This document shows positions 1 to 8,183 of a stretch of DNA of 35,920 nt, in pieces; the stretch's first letter is position 1; every line of letters begins with the position of its first letter. This stretch comes from Chloroflexota bacterium (GTDB lineage Bacteria; Chloroflexota; Anaerolineae; Anaerolineales; E44-bin32). Location: positions 1-35,920 of the forward strand of contig JADFRG010000029.1 in the NCBI GenBank assembly GCA_022561385.1. The letters run 5' to 3'. A program made the translations under genes and the position numbers. The notes beneath the pieces are model-generated. The model worked only from the letters and a program-made list of their open reading frames with translations, did not search any database and had not been told where the DNA came from.

Positions 1-891
1 GTTACTGCGTTTTCTAATTTCGAAATAATCCATTCCGAGAGGATACGCCGTAAACACAGGAACAAAAAAAGTGCTGTGCTCGTGGAACAAATGGTGGCCC
101 GCAAGCCCACTTGATTTCGGCAGGATTTGGCGATGGGTGATGTTGAAATGCTGAATGATTATTCTTCATCGAGGCATAAACATTCATGACCGCGGTCAAT
201 CATACGTGTGTGATGGAATTGAAGGTAGCAATTTTCCAGGACATAAATCTATCCAAACCAGAAAATCGGTTGACTACGATTGTTGAGATCGATGGCTGGA
301 TTGTGATTCGTATCGAAGTGGCAACGGGATGTTCTTTGAGACACCGCTGAGCTGGCTCCTTTTCCTACCCATATAAATAAAGGTTTTTGTGCCGAGTCCC
401 CCCCTAACCTAGATTGCTGTTGCCAATCTGTTGCCAGTAGCCAGGAATCTATAGAAAGGAGAGAAACAAAAGACACTTTTCCGCCCATATTTTTCACTTT
501 GTAGACATAAATGACGCTCATGGGCAGGGTGGAGGGTGGTGCAACTGACTTCGAATCGGTAGGCTTCCAGATCGGATCGCGCATTCGAATTGTCCGATCA
601 CACGTTTGGTGTTGGCCTGGACCGAATCCCGACTGACCGATGTCAGCGGTTCCAGCCGACGCTCCTCCGTCAATGGCGTACCGGCGCGGCTAACAGGAGA
701 CCCGCTGAAGAGCAGCGTACCGGTGTCGCCAGACCCAGCCTGGCCAATACTAAGCCGTGAACGGATGCACAGGTTCCGCGGTCCCTGGTTCGCGGGTTTT
801 GTCCTCTCAATACTCATTGTCAAGCTCTGCGCACAGACCTATATCCACACGGAGGGCGGTCTTCGATTACCGTACTTTGAGCCCTGGCCGG
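1..891. other. Gene-poor region, no supported gene
   Basis: Several short open frames exist on both strands, but none shows a recognisable domain, a good ribosome binding site or a convincing protein composition. Two small structures are visible. At 544-560 a 5-bp stem with a 7-nt loop (CTTCGAA) resembles a tRNA anticodon arm. At 570-576/593-599 there is a perfect 7-bp inverted repeat (GATCGGA/TCCGATC). No acceptor stem or D arm accompanies them, so no tRNA is called. The region may hold decayed sequence; nothing else is seen. Confidence 0.5.
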
Positions 892-920
892 TTGACAAAG
901 CAGAACGTATGTTCTATATT
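892..920 (+). promoter_or_regulatory. SOS promoter with LexA (DinR-type) box in the spacer
   Basis: TTGACA at 892-897 and TATATT at 915-920 are separated by exactly 17 bp, a near-consensus sigma-70 type promoter. The spacer contains AGAAC-GTAT-GTTCT at 902-915, a perfect palindrome that matches the Gram-positive LexA/DinR core GAAC-N4-GTTC (903-914). LexA bound here would occlude RNA polymerase. The first codon of imuB lies about 30 bp downstream, which fits a damage-inducible imuB-dnaE2 transcript. Promoter elements and box are seen directly; regulation by LexA is inferred from the family rule. Confidence 0.85.
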
Positions 921-951
921 TGACCCAATCCTTTTTATTGTCCGTCACTGA

Positions 952-2367
952 ATGAAGATCGCATACATCCGTATCCAGGATTTTCCTGTTCAAGTTGAGA
1001 TCCTCGAGAACCCGGCGCTTCGGCAGACCGCGGTCGTAGTCGGCGGCCTCCCCTCCGACGAGGGCACGGTTTATGCCTGCTCCCCCGCCGCTCGCATCGA
1101 TGGCGTCCAGCTGGGGATGGGCCTCCGACAGGCGGAGCAGCTTTCCCCGAAAGCCAATTTCCTTCCCCTCTCCCGTGACCGTTACGATGAGGCCCAAAAA
1201 AACTTGCTCGATACGCTGTCCCCCTACTCACCCTTCCGTGAATCGAGTGCGCCGGGAAGGATCTACCTCGACGCTTCAGGGCTCGAAGCTCTCTATGGAA
1301 CCGACGACGAACTCCTAAAACGGATCCTGCGCACGATAGAGGATGAGCTCAAACTGTTGCCCCAGGTCGGCCTGGCCGCCAATAAATTCACCGCCGAAAC
1401 CGCCGCCCGACTCTCGGATCCGGGGGCCGGGCAGGTCGTTCCGACTGGCACTGAGCGCGAATTTCTGGCCCCGCTTCCGTTGATCCTGCTGCCTTCCTCC
1501 GATGACACGTATCGACTGCTGGGCAGGCTGGGGATCGAGACCATCGGTCAGGTGGCCGAGATGCCGGTCGGCGGACTCTCACGTACGTTCGGAAAGGAAG
1601 GATTGCTGCTCCACAGCCTGGCTTCCGGCAAGGATCTGCGGCCACTCATGCCGCAATTTGAAGCCGCTCCGCTTTCGTTGGAGACTCATCTTGAATTCCC
1701 ACTCGAGAGCCTCGAGCAGCTCGCGGCTTATTCCGATCGGCTCACATCCCAGCTCTCTTCTGAACTCGAGGCCGGCGCTCTGGTCGCGGGGGCCATAATT
1801 GTGGAGATCGAGCAGGAATATGGAGGGCCCCTTTCGGCAGGCGGATATCTGCGCCCGGCGAGCAGCGACCTGCGCGAACTTTCGGATCGGGCCACGGGAC
1901 TGCTGTCCACGTTGGAATACGCCTCGGGCGTGACCGCTTTAAAGCTCGGATTATTCCCGCTGCATCCCTTCCACATCGAGAGCAAGCAGCTGGGCCTCTT
2001 CCGGCCGAAAAGCTTCACGCATCAGAACCCCATCCAGCGGCTTGTTGGATCCATCCAGGATCGGTTCGGCCAGTCCGCCATCCTGCAGGCCACGGCCGTC
2101 GAGGGACCGCCTCCCGATCCGATTGAAGTCCGCACGCGCGAAGACGGCCACCCGAGCGCATTCGTTCGCGGAAACACGTGGGGCCGGATAGCCACAATCG
2201 ATCTGCACTGGCGGCTCGAAGGAGATTGGTGGTGGGGAGAAGGCCGAAAGGATTACTACAAAGTTGTGACCCACACGGGAGAAATCCTGGTGCTCTTACA
2301 CGATTCGAAAGAAGATCGCTGGTATCTGCATGCAGGCGCCCAGCCCAATTCGTGGCCGCTCACATAA
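952..2367 (+). CDS. imuB: ImuB-like catalytically inactive Y-family DNA polymerase homologue
   Basis: 471 residues with the Y-family fold. The N-terminus aligns with DinB (IAYIRIQDFPVQVE against ILHVDMDAFFASVE), so the first metal-binding Asp is Arg. The second acidic pair (IDE in DinB) is replaced in GRIYLDASG. The protein should therefore be a scaffold, as known for ImuB, not a polymerase. A beta-clamp-binding motif QLGLF lies at residues 346-350. ImuB is known to bring DnaE2 to the clamp for mutagenic translesion synthesis, and dnaE2 follows about 200 bp downstream. ATG 952 is chosen because it begins the conserved N-terminus and follows the SOS promoter; no Shine-Dalgarno is visible. No imuA or recA-like partner is adjacent. 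Family assignment is firm; the inactive-site reading is by eye alignment. Confidence 0.88.
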   Translation: MKIAYIRIQDFPVQVEILENPALRQTAVVVGGLPSDEGTVYACSPAARIDGVQLGMGLRQAEQLSPKANFLPLSRDRYDEAQKNLLDTLSPYSPFRESSAPGRIYLDASGLEALYGTDDELLKRILRTIEDELKLLPQVGLAANKFTAETAARLSDPGAGQVVPTGTEREFLAPLPLILLPSSDDTYRLLGRLGIETIGQVAEMPVGGLSRTFGKEGLLLHSLASGKDLRPLMPQFEAAPLSLETHLEFPLESLEQLAAYSDRLTSQLSSELEAGALVAGAIIVEIEQEYGGPLSAGGYLRPASSDLRELSDRATGLLSTLEYASGVTALKLGLFPLHPFHIESKQLGLFRPKSFTHQNPIQRLVGSIQDRFGQSAILQATAVEGPPPDPIEVRTREDGHPSAFVRGNTWGRIATIDLHWRLEGDWWWGEGRKDYYKVVTHTGEILVLLHDSKEDRWYLHAGAQPNSWPLT

Positions 2368-2442
2368 CTCTTCCACAAATCCCAAGAAGACTGCCGGTTT
2401 CTTCACGCGCGCGCCCAGCCCAATTCGTGGCCGCTCGCATAA
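2311..2442 (+). repeat. Tandem duplication of the imuB 3' end (period 75 bp)
   Basis: The last 18 codons plus stop of imuB (2311-2367) recur at 2386-2442, 75 bp later, just after the stop codon. The copies translate as EDRWYLHAGAQPNSWPLT* and EDCRFLHARAQPNSWPLA*. The 3' parts are nearly identical at the DNA level and the 5' parts have diverged. The second copy is outside the reading frame of any gene. It may be a relic of a tandem duplication or of recombination with a paralogous imuB end. Confidence 0.85.
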
Positions 2443-2573
2443 CCCCACCTATCCCCAGCCGCCTCCTCTTATTTGAGACGTGGCTATGCGAAATGCACGG
2501 TGCGTAGCCCGGATGAGGGCCGCGATCCTCTTCCTTATCGTCCCATAGGCGCGACTCTTCCCTCTCTGTTTCC

Positions 2574-5500
2574 GTGGCCGAATACGTAGAACTCCACGCG
2601 CACTCCAGCTACAGCTTCCTCGACGGCGCCTCCTCCCCCCAGGCGCTCCTCAAGCGGGCGGCCGCGCTGGACATGCCGGTTATGGCGCTCACCGACCACG
2701 ACGGCTTTTACGGCATCATCCAGTTCGTCATGGAGGCCCGCGAGCTGGGGATTCGGCCCATCATCGGAGCCGAGGTCACGATGGACGAGGGCTACCATCT
2801 CACGCTGCTCGTCGAAGATGCTCAGGGTTATGCCAACCTCTGCCGATTGATCTCCCGCGCCCAACTCGATCACTCGAAAGGCGAGGCCTCCCTATCCTGG
2901 GAACTGCTTGAGCGACACTATCAGGGACTTATCGCCCTTTCTGGCTGCCACAAGAGCGAACTCGCACAAAATATCCTTAGGGGCGACAAGAATGCCACCC
3001 TCGCAGCGGCCAATCGGTATTTAGAACTATTCGGGCGCAAGCACTACTTCCTGGAACTGCAAAGACATCTGGTAGGCAGTGACAGAACTATCGAGCGCGG
3101 CCTGCTTTCTATCGCCGACTATCTTGACTTGGAAATTGTCGCTACAAACGACGTGCATTACGCCACGCCCGAGGATCGCCCGCTCCAGGATGTGCTCAGC
3201 GGCATCAAACACGTCCTTCCTATCCACGAGCTGGGCAGTCTGCGCCGTCCGAACGCCGAGTTTTATTTAAAATCCCCGGCCGAGATGTATGAGCTGTTTT
3301 CGGACCTGCCTCAGGCATTGGAAAACACTCTCCGCATCGCGGAACGCTGCCGCTTCGATCTTGATTTATCGCAGTACCGATTCCCGCGCTTCCCGGTCGA
3401 GAATTCTTACGCACATCTGCGGCAGCTGTCGTATGAGGGGCTTGCCGAGCGTTACCAGAAAGCCTCCCCCAACGTGATCGACCAACTCGAACACGAACTT
3501 TCCGTCATCGACAGCCTGGACCTGGAGGATTACTTTCTGATCGTCTGGGACATCTGTGCCTGGGCCCGAAATCGTGGTTTCCCTGTTCAGGGAAGGGGCT
3601 CCTCCGCCAATTCACTGGTGGCCTACTGCCTGGGGATCACACGTGTGGATCCCATCGGCCACAACCTGCTGTTTGAACGGTTCCTGAGCCACGAGCGGGG
3701 TGGAATGCCGGATATTGACGTCGACTTTTCGCGGGCGGGCCGCGAAGAAGTCATCCAGTACGTCTACGACCGTTACGGAGAAGAACACACGGCCATGGTG
3801 TGCAATGTGGTTACCTACCGGTCCAGAAGCGCGGTGCGGGATGTGGGCAAGGCGCTCGGATTTCCGGCACAGGTGGTTGGCAGGATCGCCAAGTCATTGC
3901 ACCGCTCCGATTTCGCAGGCCTGACAGACAAATTGAGGCGCGACGGCGACGGATTGCCCTGGGATCACTACGCGACCTTCATCGACCAGATCAAGGGTAT
4001 GCCGCGCCACCTCTCCATCCATGTGGGCGGCATGATTGTCACCTCGGCTCCGCTGGTCGAGATCGCTCCGCTCGAGCGGGCCTCGATGCCCGGGCGTGTC
4101 GTGACGCAGTGGGATAAAGACGATATCGAAGATGCGGGGCTGATCAAGATCGATCTGTTGAGTCTGCGCACGCTGGACGTGGTGAGCGAGGCGATTGAGC
4201 TTATCGAGCAGCATGAAGGCGTGCGCATCGATATGGACAAGCTCGGACTGGACGACCCGGCCGTGTACCGGATGATCTCAGAGGCCGACACGATCGGCGT
4301 ATTTCAGGTCGAATCGCGGGCTCAAATGCAGATGCTGCCAAAAATGAAGCCGGTGTGTTTCGAAGACCTGATGATCGAGGTCGCCATCGTGCGTCCCGGG
4401 CCCACGCAGGGCAAGATGGTCCATCCTTATTTGAACCGCCGCCAGGGGCTCGAACCGGTGGAATACCTGCATCCTGCCCTCGAATCTGTGCTCGAGGAAA
4501 CGCTGGGAGTAGTGCTTTATCAGGAGCAGGTGATGGGCGTGGCCCAGGCTATTGGCGGCTTCACTCCCGGCGAGGGCGACCTGCTCCGGCGAGCCATGAC
4601 ACGCAAGCGTTCTTACGAGGAAATCGAAAAGATGCGCGCCCGTTTTGTTCGAGGCGCGATCAAAAACGGATTGACCGCGGAAGTCGGCCACGATGTATTT
4701 GACAAGATCGCGGCCTTCGGCGGCTACGGATTCTGCAAGAGCCACGCGGCGGCGTTCGCGCGCACGACCTATGAAACCGCCTATTTGAAGTACTACCATC
4801 CGGCGGCCTTCTTCACCGCCTTCCTGAACCACGAGCCGCTCGGCTTCTACGCGCCGGAGGTGATCGTCGAGGCCGCCAAGCGGCAAGGGATCACGATCCA
4901 TCCGGTCGATATCAACCGCTCCGAGACGCGCTGCACCATTCAGCGCGGCGGCATTCGGCTCGGATTCAACTATGTAAAGGGCATTGGTACGGCGGCGCGG
5001 GAGCGGATCGACAAAGACAGACCCCGTGGGCGTTACCGCAGCCTGGATGATTTCTGCGCGCGGGTCAAGCTGACGCCAACCGGCATGGAGAACCTGATCA
5101 TGGTGGGCGCCTTCGATCGTTTTGACATTCCTCGTCGCGATCTGCTCTGGCAATACAGTGAGCTGCGGGAGAAGGCAGAGGGTGAGTTACCGATGAGTTA
5201 TCCTGAGGAGGACATTAAGTTCCCAGACTTAACTGATTGGGAGAACACGTCCCTTGACTACGAGATTCAGGGGCTCACGAGCGGCCCACACCTCACGACC
5301 CACTTCCGGAAGGAATGGGATGCGCTGGGGGTGTTGACCAGCCGCGACCTGCCCGACACACCGGACGGGAGCCGGGTGAAGGTCGCCGGCCTTGTGATCA
5401 CGCGGCAGGCGCCTTCGACCGCCAAGGGCCACGTTTTCATCAGCCTCGAAGACGAGTATGGCACGGTCAACTGCATCTTGCGCCCGCACGTATTCGAGCG

Positions 5501-5645
5501 CTTCAAGCCGGTCGCCACGCGATCTTCCATCCTTGTGCTTGAAGGGCGGCTGGTTCAAGACAGCGGCGTGATCAATATTCTCGTGGACCACGTCCAATCC
5601 GGCGACGACCGCACGGTCGAAATCCGCAGCCACGACTTTCGTTAG
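2574..5645 (+). CDS. dnaE2: Error-prone DNA polymerase III alpha subunit DnaE2
   Basis: 1,023 residues, the usual length for DnaE2. The N-terminal PHP domain begins YVELHAHSSYSFLDGAS with ALTDHDGFYG. The polymerase core shows GRGSSANSLVAYCLG, the palm motif PDIDVDFS near residue 380 with two catalytic Asp, and LLSLRTLD carrying the third acidic region. Further on are HVGGMIVT, a helix-hairpin-helix region, and a C-terminal OB domain (GSRVKVAGLVITRQAPSTAKG). DnaE2 is the translesion polymerase partner of ImuB, and damage induction from the upstream LexA-box promoter is likely. GTG 2574 is chosen because conserved sequence begins immediately after it; no clear ribosome binding site is visible, so translation initiation is uncertain by a few codons. 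No frameshift or missing motif is apparent. Confidence 0.93.
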   Translation: MAEYVELHAHSSYSFLDGASSPQALLKRAAALDMPVMALTDHDGFYGIIQFVMEARELGIRPIIGAEVTMDEGYHLTLLVEDAQGYANLCRLISRAQLDHSKGEASLSWELLERHYQGLIALSGCHKSELAQNILRGDKNATLAAANRYLELFGRKHYFLELQRHLVGSDRTIERGLLSIADYLDLEIVATNDVHYATPEDRPLQDVLSGIKHVLPIHELGSLRRPNAEFYLKSPAEMYELFSDLPQALENTLRIAERCRFDLDLSQYRFPRFPVENSYAHLRQLSYEGLAERYQKASPNVIDQLEHELSVIDSLDLEDYFLIVWDICAWARNRGFPVQGRGSSANSLVAYCLGITRVDPIGHNLLFERFLSHERGGMPDIDVDFSRAGREEVIQYVYDRYGEEHTAMVCNVVTYRSRSAVRDVGKALGFPAQVVGRIAKSLHRSDFAGLTDKLRRDGDGLPWDHYATFIDQIKGMPRHLSIHVGGMIVTSAPLVEIAPLERASMPGRVVTQWDKDDIEDAGLIKIDLLSLRTLDVVSEAIELIEQHEGVRIDMDKLGLDDPAVYRMISEADTIGVFQVESRAQMQMLPKMKPVCFEDLMIEVAIVRPGPTQGKMVHPYLNRRQGLEPVEYLHPALESVLEETLGVVLYQEQVMGVAQAIGGFTPGEGDLLRRAMTRKRSYEEIEKMRARFVRGAIKNGLTAEVGHDVFDKIAAFGGYGFCKSHAAAFARTTYETAYLKYYHPAAFFTAFLNHEPLGFYAPEVIVEAAKRQGITIHPVDINRSETRCTIQRGGIRLGFNYVKGIGTAARERIDKDRPRGRYRSLDDFCARVKLTPTGMENLIMVGAFDRFDIPRRDLLWQYSELREKAEGELPMSYPEEDIKFPDLTDWENTSLDYEIQGLTSGPHLTTHFRKEWDALGVLTSRDLPDTPDGSRVKVAGLVITRQAPSTAKGHVFISLEDEYGTVNCILRPHVFERFKPVATRSSILVLEGRLVQDSGVINILVDHVQSGDDRTVEIRSHDFR

Positions 5646-5671
5646 GCTGGGGACTCCTGAATTTGGTGCAC

Positions 5672-5893
5672 TCACTCGGCGCCGGCTGCCCGAGCCGCGA
5701 CGTACAGTCCACTATCGGCGGTCCAAAACGACGCGGCCACCGATTCGGCCGCCGCGATATAGGCCTCATCACAAGCAACCGTCTGGCCATGCCGGTCGCC
5801 ATCCCTCCCAACCGCTTGGCGAACAACGGCCGCCATCGACAATCCGGCCCAATCGGCGGCCGCGGAGAGGCGCTCCATCTCCGTTTCGCACAT
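5672..5893 (-). pseudogene. Collapsed vapB/vapC relic (RHH antitoxin fused to PIN-toxin tail)
   Basis: The 73-residue frame joins two unrelated parts. Residues 1-28 (MERLSAAADWAGLSMAAVVRQAV) look like a ribbon-helix-helix antitoxin core. Residues about 38-73 (ACDEAYIAAAESVAAS, then WTADSGLYVAARAAG) look like the C-terminal third of a PIN-domain VapC toxin, including the YDAAYVALAE-like helix and the TAD motif. The middle of both proteins is missing. This suggests an internal deletion in an ancestral vapBC pair. It sits 22 bp downstream of the intact pair on the same strand. The assignment is by pattern only and the frame could still be expressed as a small fusion. Confidence 0.5.
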
Positions 5894-5915
5894 CCAAACA
5901 GACAGTCTTCGGTTT

Positions 5916-6362
5916 CTAGTTGCTTGTCCTGTAGTCCGAAGCGAACGGATTTAGAAATCGTACGCCCTCAAACGACGATCCCTGTTGGAAGTCTTCGCTG
6001 AGAACGACAGGGATTTGGTTGAGGCGGGCGGTGGCCCAGATTTGCGAATCCCAGTATAAGAACTGGTGTTCCCGAACCCCGCGGCTGGCCTCCAAAACGA
6101 TCATCGGGGTGACGTTGAGCGTCTGGAAGGACTGTGCCAAGAGATTGACCTGCTCGGCGGCATCCTCCAAAGAGAGCAGTGAACTCTCGCCTCGCGTGGC
6201 AACAACAAAGAATTCGGCCAGGCATTGGGCCGAGAGCCGACCCTCCTGAGTCGCCTGGAGTTTGTCCAGGACCTCGATGGCGCGGGCCGCCTTCTCCCCA
6301 TCCGAAGGATCATGCGCGTAGACGAGGATGTTCGTGTCAATCAGGGTTGCGGTCATGTCCAC
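5916..6362 (-). CDS. vapC: PIN-domain ribonuclease toxin, VapC family
   Basis: 148 residues, typical for VapC. The PIN acidic residues are visible: D9 in LIDTNILVYA, E50 in CLAEFF, D105 in YWDSQIWATA and D124 in VLSEDF. These coordinate the metal ions for RNA cleavage in the family. The start codon region overlaps the antitoxin gene by 26 bp, so the two are translationally linked. Two in-frame ATGs lie at 6362 and 6356. The toxin would be held inactive by the upstream-encoded antitoxin. The target RNA cannot be deduced. Confidence 0.88.
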   Translation of the reverse strand: MDMTATLIDTNILVYAHDPSDGEKAARAIEVLDKLQATQEGRLSAQCLAEFFVVATRGESSLLSLEDAAEQVNLLAQSFQTLNVTPMIVLEASRGVREHQFLYWDSQIWATARLNQIPVVLSEDFQQGSSFEGVRFLNPFASDYRTSN

Positions 6363-6630
6363 TCAAGCGATCTGCGTAAAGATCCTCGCGGGACCAGCGC
6401 TGATGCCTGGGCTCACCCGCGGATCTTTTATGCAGAGTCTCAATGAAGGCCAGCGCCTGCTCCCATGCGGCCGGATTCGTCTCGGTTTCCCTGCCCTGTC
6501 CAATTGCCTGCCCTTCGATCGCTTGCCGAACGACCTCCGCCTGACTTACGCCTCGCGATTCTGCGATTCGGCGTAACAATCGTTCCTGGCGATCCTGAAT
6601 GTAGATCTGTTTCCTCACCATTTTGCCCAT
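6337..6630 (-). CDS. vapB: Ribbon-helix-helix antitoxin, VapB-like
   Basis: 97 residues. The first 45 carry a ribbon-helix-helix DNA-binding pattern: a basic beta strand (MVRKQIYIQDRQE) followed by LLRRIAESRGVSQAEVVRQAIEG. The longer polar C-terminal tail would wrap the toxin. GGAGG lies seven bases upstream of ATG 6630, which supports this start over the internal ATG three codons later. The gene leads a two-gene operon with the PIN toxin. RHH antitoxins usually repress their own promoter, and a repeated motif upstream (6659-6677) could be the operator. Confidence 0.85.
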   Translation of the reverse strand: MGKMVRKQIYIQDRQERLLRRIAESRGVSQAEVVRQAIEGQAIGQGRETETNPAAWEQALAFIETLHKRSAGEPRHQRWSREDLYADRLSGHDRNPD

Positions 6631-6658
6631 TGCAGCACCTCCATCCTACACATACCGG

Positions 6659-6677
6659 TTATACATTACTTTATACA
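6659..6677 (-). promoter_or_regulatory. Possible operator of the vapBC operon (direct repeat TTATACA x2)
   Basis: TTATACA occurs at 6659-6665 and again at 6671-6677, a 12-bp period, about 30 bp upstream of the antitoxin start. RHH repressors often bind short repeats spaced at about one helical turn near the promoter. The AT-rich stretch, in a GC-rich neighbourhood, also supplies TATAAC/TATAAA -10-like sequences on the minus strand. Functional role is inferred. Confidence 0.4.
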
Positions 6678-6850
6678 CAACTCGATGGACGGCGGCCGCG
6701 ATGATGCCAGCACGGGAATCCCGGAGATAATTACTCCCGGCCATCGAACCCCCGCAACTTTTGCGCAGCCCTTTGTGTATTCATCTTGGAAACAGAGTGG
6801 AATTAACCCACAGACGTCGCCTAGCGACGCATTCATCTCGAGGTATTCGT

Positions 6851-8047
6851 ATGAAAAACTCACCCCTCCCTCGCAACCTCGTGATCCCGCTCGCGGCGCT
6901 GGTTCTCATCGGCCTAGCCTGTCAGGCAGGAGAGCCAACCGCCGCGCCGACCGTCGCGCAAAACGAACCATCCCCTCCCACCGAACCGGTTTCAGACGCG
7001 GGTTCGGTCTTTGACGGTGACCGCACCGCCTTCGGCTTTTACCCCGTTCCGCCGGAAGGCACCATAGAGGCCATGCTCAAACACTTCGGAACCCTGGGCG
7101 AGGAGGCGGACTTCATCCTGATCCAGCCGAACATTTTCTGGGAGGATTTCGTGGAGCGAGTCGAGGGCGCGTCTGAGAAGCGCACGAACCTTACCAATCA
7201 GACCGTGTTGGCGCGCCAGAATGGATTGGAATGGGTCTTCGTGGTCGATCCACTCAACGGCCTGAACCGCCGTGAGTTCTTTGGGCTGCCTGAGGGATGG
7301 GAAGCCAGCTTCGGCAACCCGGATGTGCGGGAGGCCTTTTCCAATTTCACGTTATGGATCGTGCGCGAATTTGAGCCGCGCTACCTGGGGCTGGCCTCGG
7401 AGATCAACACTTACATGGATGCCCATCCAGATGATGTCGAAAATTTTGTTAGCCTGTATCGGGAGGTTTACGAGCGGGTGAAGGCCGAGGCGCCGGACAC
7501 GCAAATCTTTGTGACCTTCCAGTGGGACGACCTGAACAACATGTTTGCCGCCGCCGCCGAGGGACGCCCGGCCGGCCAGACTAACTGGGACCAGGTGGAT
7601 GCCTTTGAGCCCTACCTGGATTTGTGGGTCATCTCCTCCTACCCGTATTTCGCTTTTCCTGATGGTGAGGGAATCGCGGCCGATTATTACACGCCGTTAT
7701 TGGAGCGCACGGACAAGCCGCTAGCAGTCGCCGAGGGCGGATGGATCACCCAGCCGATCGGCCCGATCCAGGGAGATGAAGCGGGCCAGACCGCCTACCT
7801 GCAGGCACTCCACGACCAGCTTGGCGATCGCCTGGATTTCTGGGTCTACTTAGTCCTATCCGACTTCAACATGGATTCGTTTGCCAGGATCATGCGGGCG
7901 GAGGGCCGTGCGGAAAGTGACATCGAAGGCCTGGGCACATTCGCTTCAGTGGGCCTGACCCGCTTCGATGGCACGCCCAAGCCCGCGTTGGCGCTCTGGA
8001 ACGCCTATCGGGGCGAAATACCCCGGGTCCCTTCAGGCCCACGCTAG
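6851..8047 (+). CDS. Secreted lipoprotein, clan GH-A-like glycoside hydrolase
   Basis: 398 residues from ATG 6851. This start places a short basic segment and a hydrophobic stretch (LVIPLAALVLIGLAC) directly at the N-terminus, ending in a lipobox with Cys24; GAGG lies seven bases upstream. An upstream in-frame start at 6761 would bury the signal peptide. A Thr/Ala/Pro-rich linker follows. The catalytic region resembles TIM-barrel glycosidases such as GH53-type endo-galactanases: a candidate acid/base E184 in LASEINTY and a candidate nucleophile E295 in VAEGGW, with aromatic strand ends (VISSYPYF, WVYLVL). The product would be tethered to the outer face of the membrane and act on polysaccharide; the substrate is unknown. 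It stands alone between the vapBC module and the convergent surface-protein gene. Confidence 0.7.
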   Translation: MKNSPLPRNLVIPLAALVLIGLACQAGEPTAAPTVAQNEPSPPTEPVSDAGSVFDGDRTAFGFYPVPPEGTIEAMLKHFGTLGEEADFILIQPNIFWEDFVERVEGASEKRTNLTNQTVLARQNGLEWVFVVDPLNGLNRREFFGLPEGWEASFGNPDVREAFSNFTLWIVREFEPRYLGLASEINTYMDAHPDDVENFVSLYREVYERVKAEAPDTQIFVTFQWDDLNNMFAAAAEGRPAGQTNWDQVDAFEPYLDLWVISSYPYFAFPDGEGIAADYYTPLLERTDKPLAVAEGGWITQPIGPIQGDEAGQTAYLQALHDQLGDRLDFWVYLVLSDFNMDSFARIMRAEGRAESDIEGLGTFASVGLTRFDGTPKPALALWNAYRGEIPRVPSGPR

Positions 8048-8100
8048 GGTTCTGGAACGCCTATCGCGCCGAACGGCCCGTGGCTACGCCGTCAGTTTGA
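7994..8100 (+). repeat. Diverged duplicate of the glycosidase gene 3' end (offset 56 bp)
   Basis: TCTGGAACGCCTATCG at 7995-8010 recurs at 8051-8066, and the match extends seven more bases with two differences. The first copy encodes LWNAYRGE near the C-terminus of the glycosidase. The second, starting three bases past its stop codon, can encode FWNAYRAERPVATPSV followed by TGA (8098-8100). This is the same arrangement as at the 3' end of imuB. Confidence 0.75.
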
Positions 8101-8183
8101 GTGGCTATGCGCATTCTTCCCTTTGCCTGTCTGCCTTATCCCGCGCGCGGAGCACACCACCACACACGGACCGCGAACTGAAA

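Noticed and set aside
541-600. tRNA-like anticodon arm with TCG anticodon and a TTCGAAT loop downstream
   Set aside because: No acceptor stem, no D arm, and the T-stem pairs poorly. At most a decayed tRNA fragment.
518-823. Minus-strand 101-codon frame with GDTGTLLFSG, faintly like the start of PduO-type cobalamin adenosyltransferases
   Set aside because: The similarity covers about 20 residues, later conserved positions are missing, and the opposite strand has an equally long frame.
4278-5153. 291-codon minus-strand frame
   Set aside because: It is fully antisense to the well-supported dnaE2 gene and has no recognisable motif.
6060-6071. GAACTGGTGTTC, a second match to the LexA core
   Set aside because: It lies inside the vapC coding sequence, has no flanking symmetry and no promoter around it; expected by chance.
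5646-8183. Genomic island or prophage boundary suggested by the TA genes and duplicated gene ends
   Set aside because: No integrase, tRNA attachment site or transposase is found; the two duplications have different periods and sequences.
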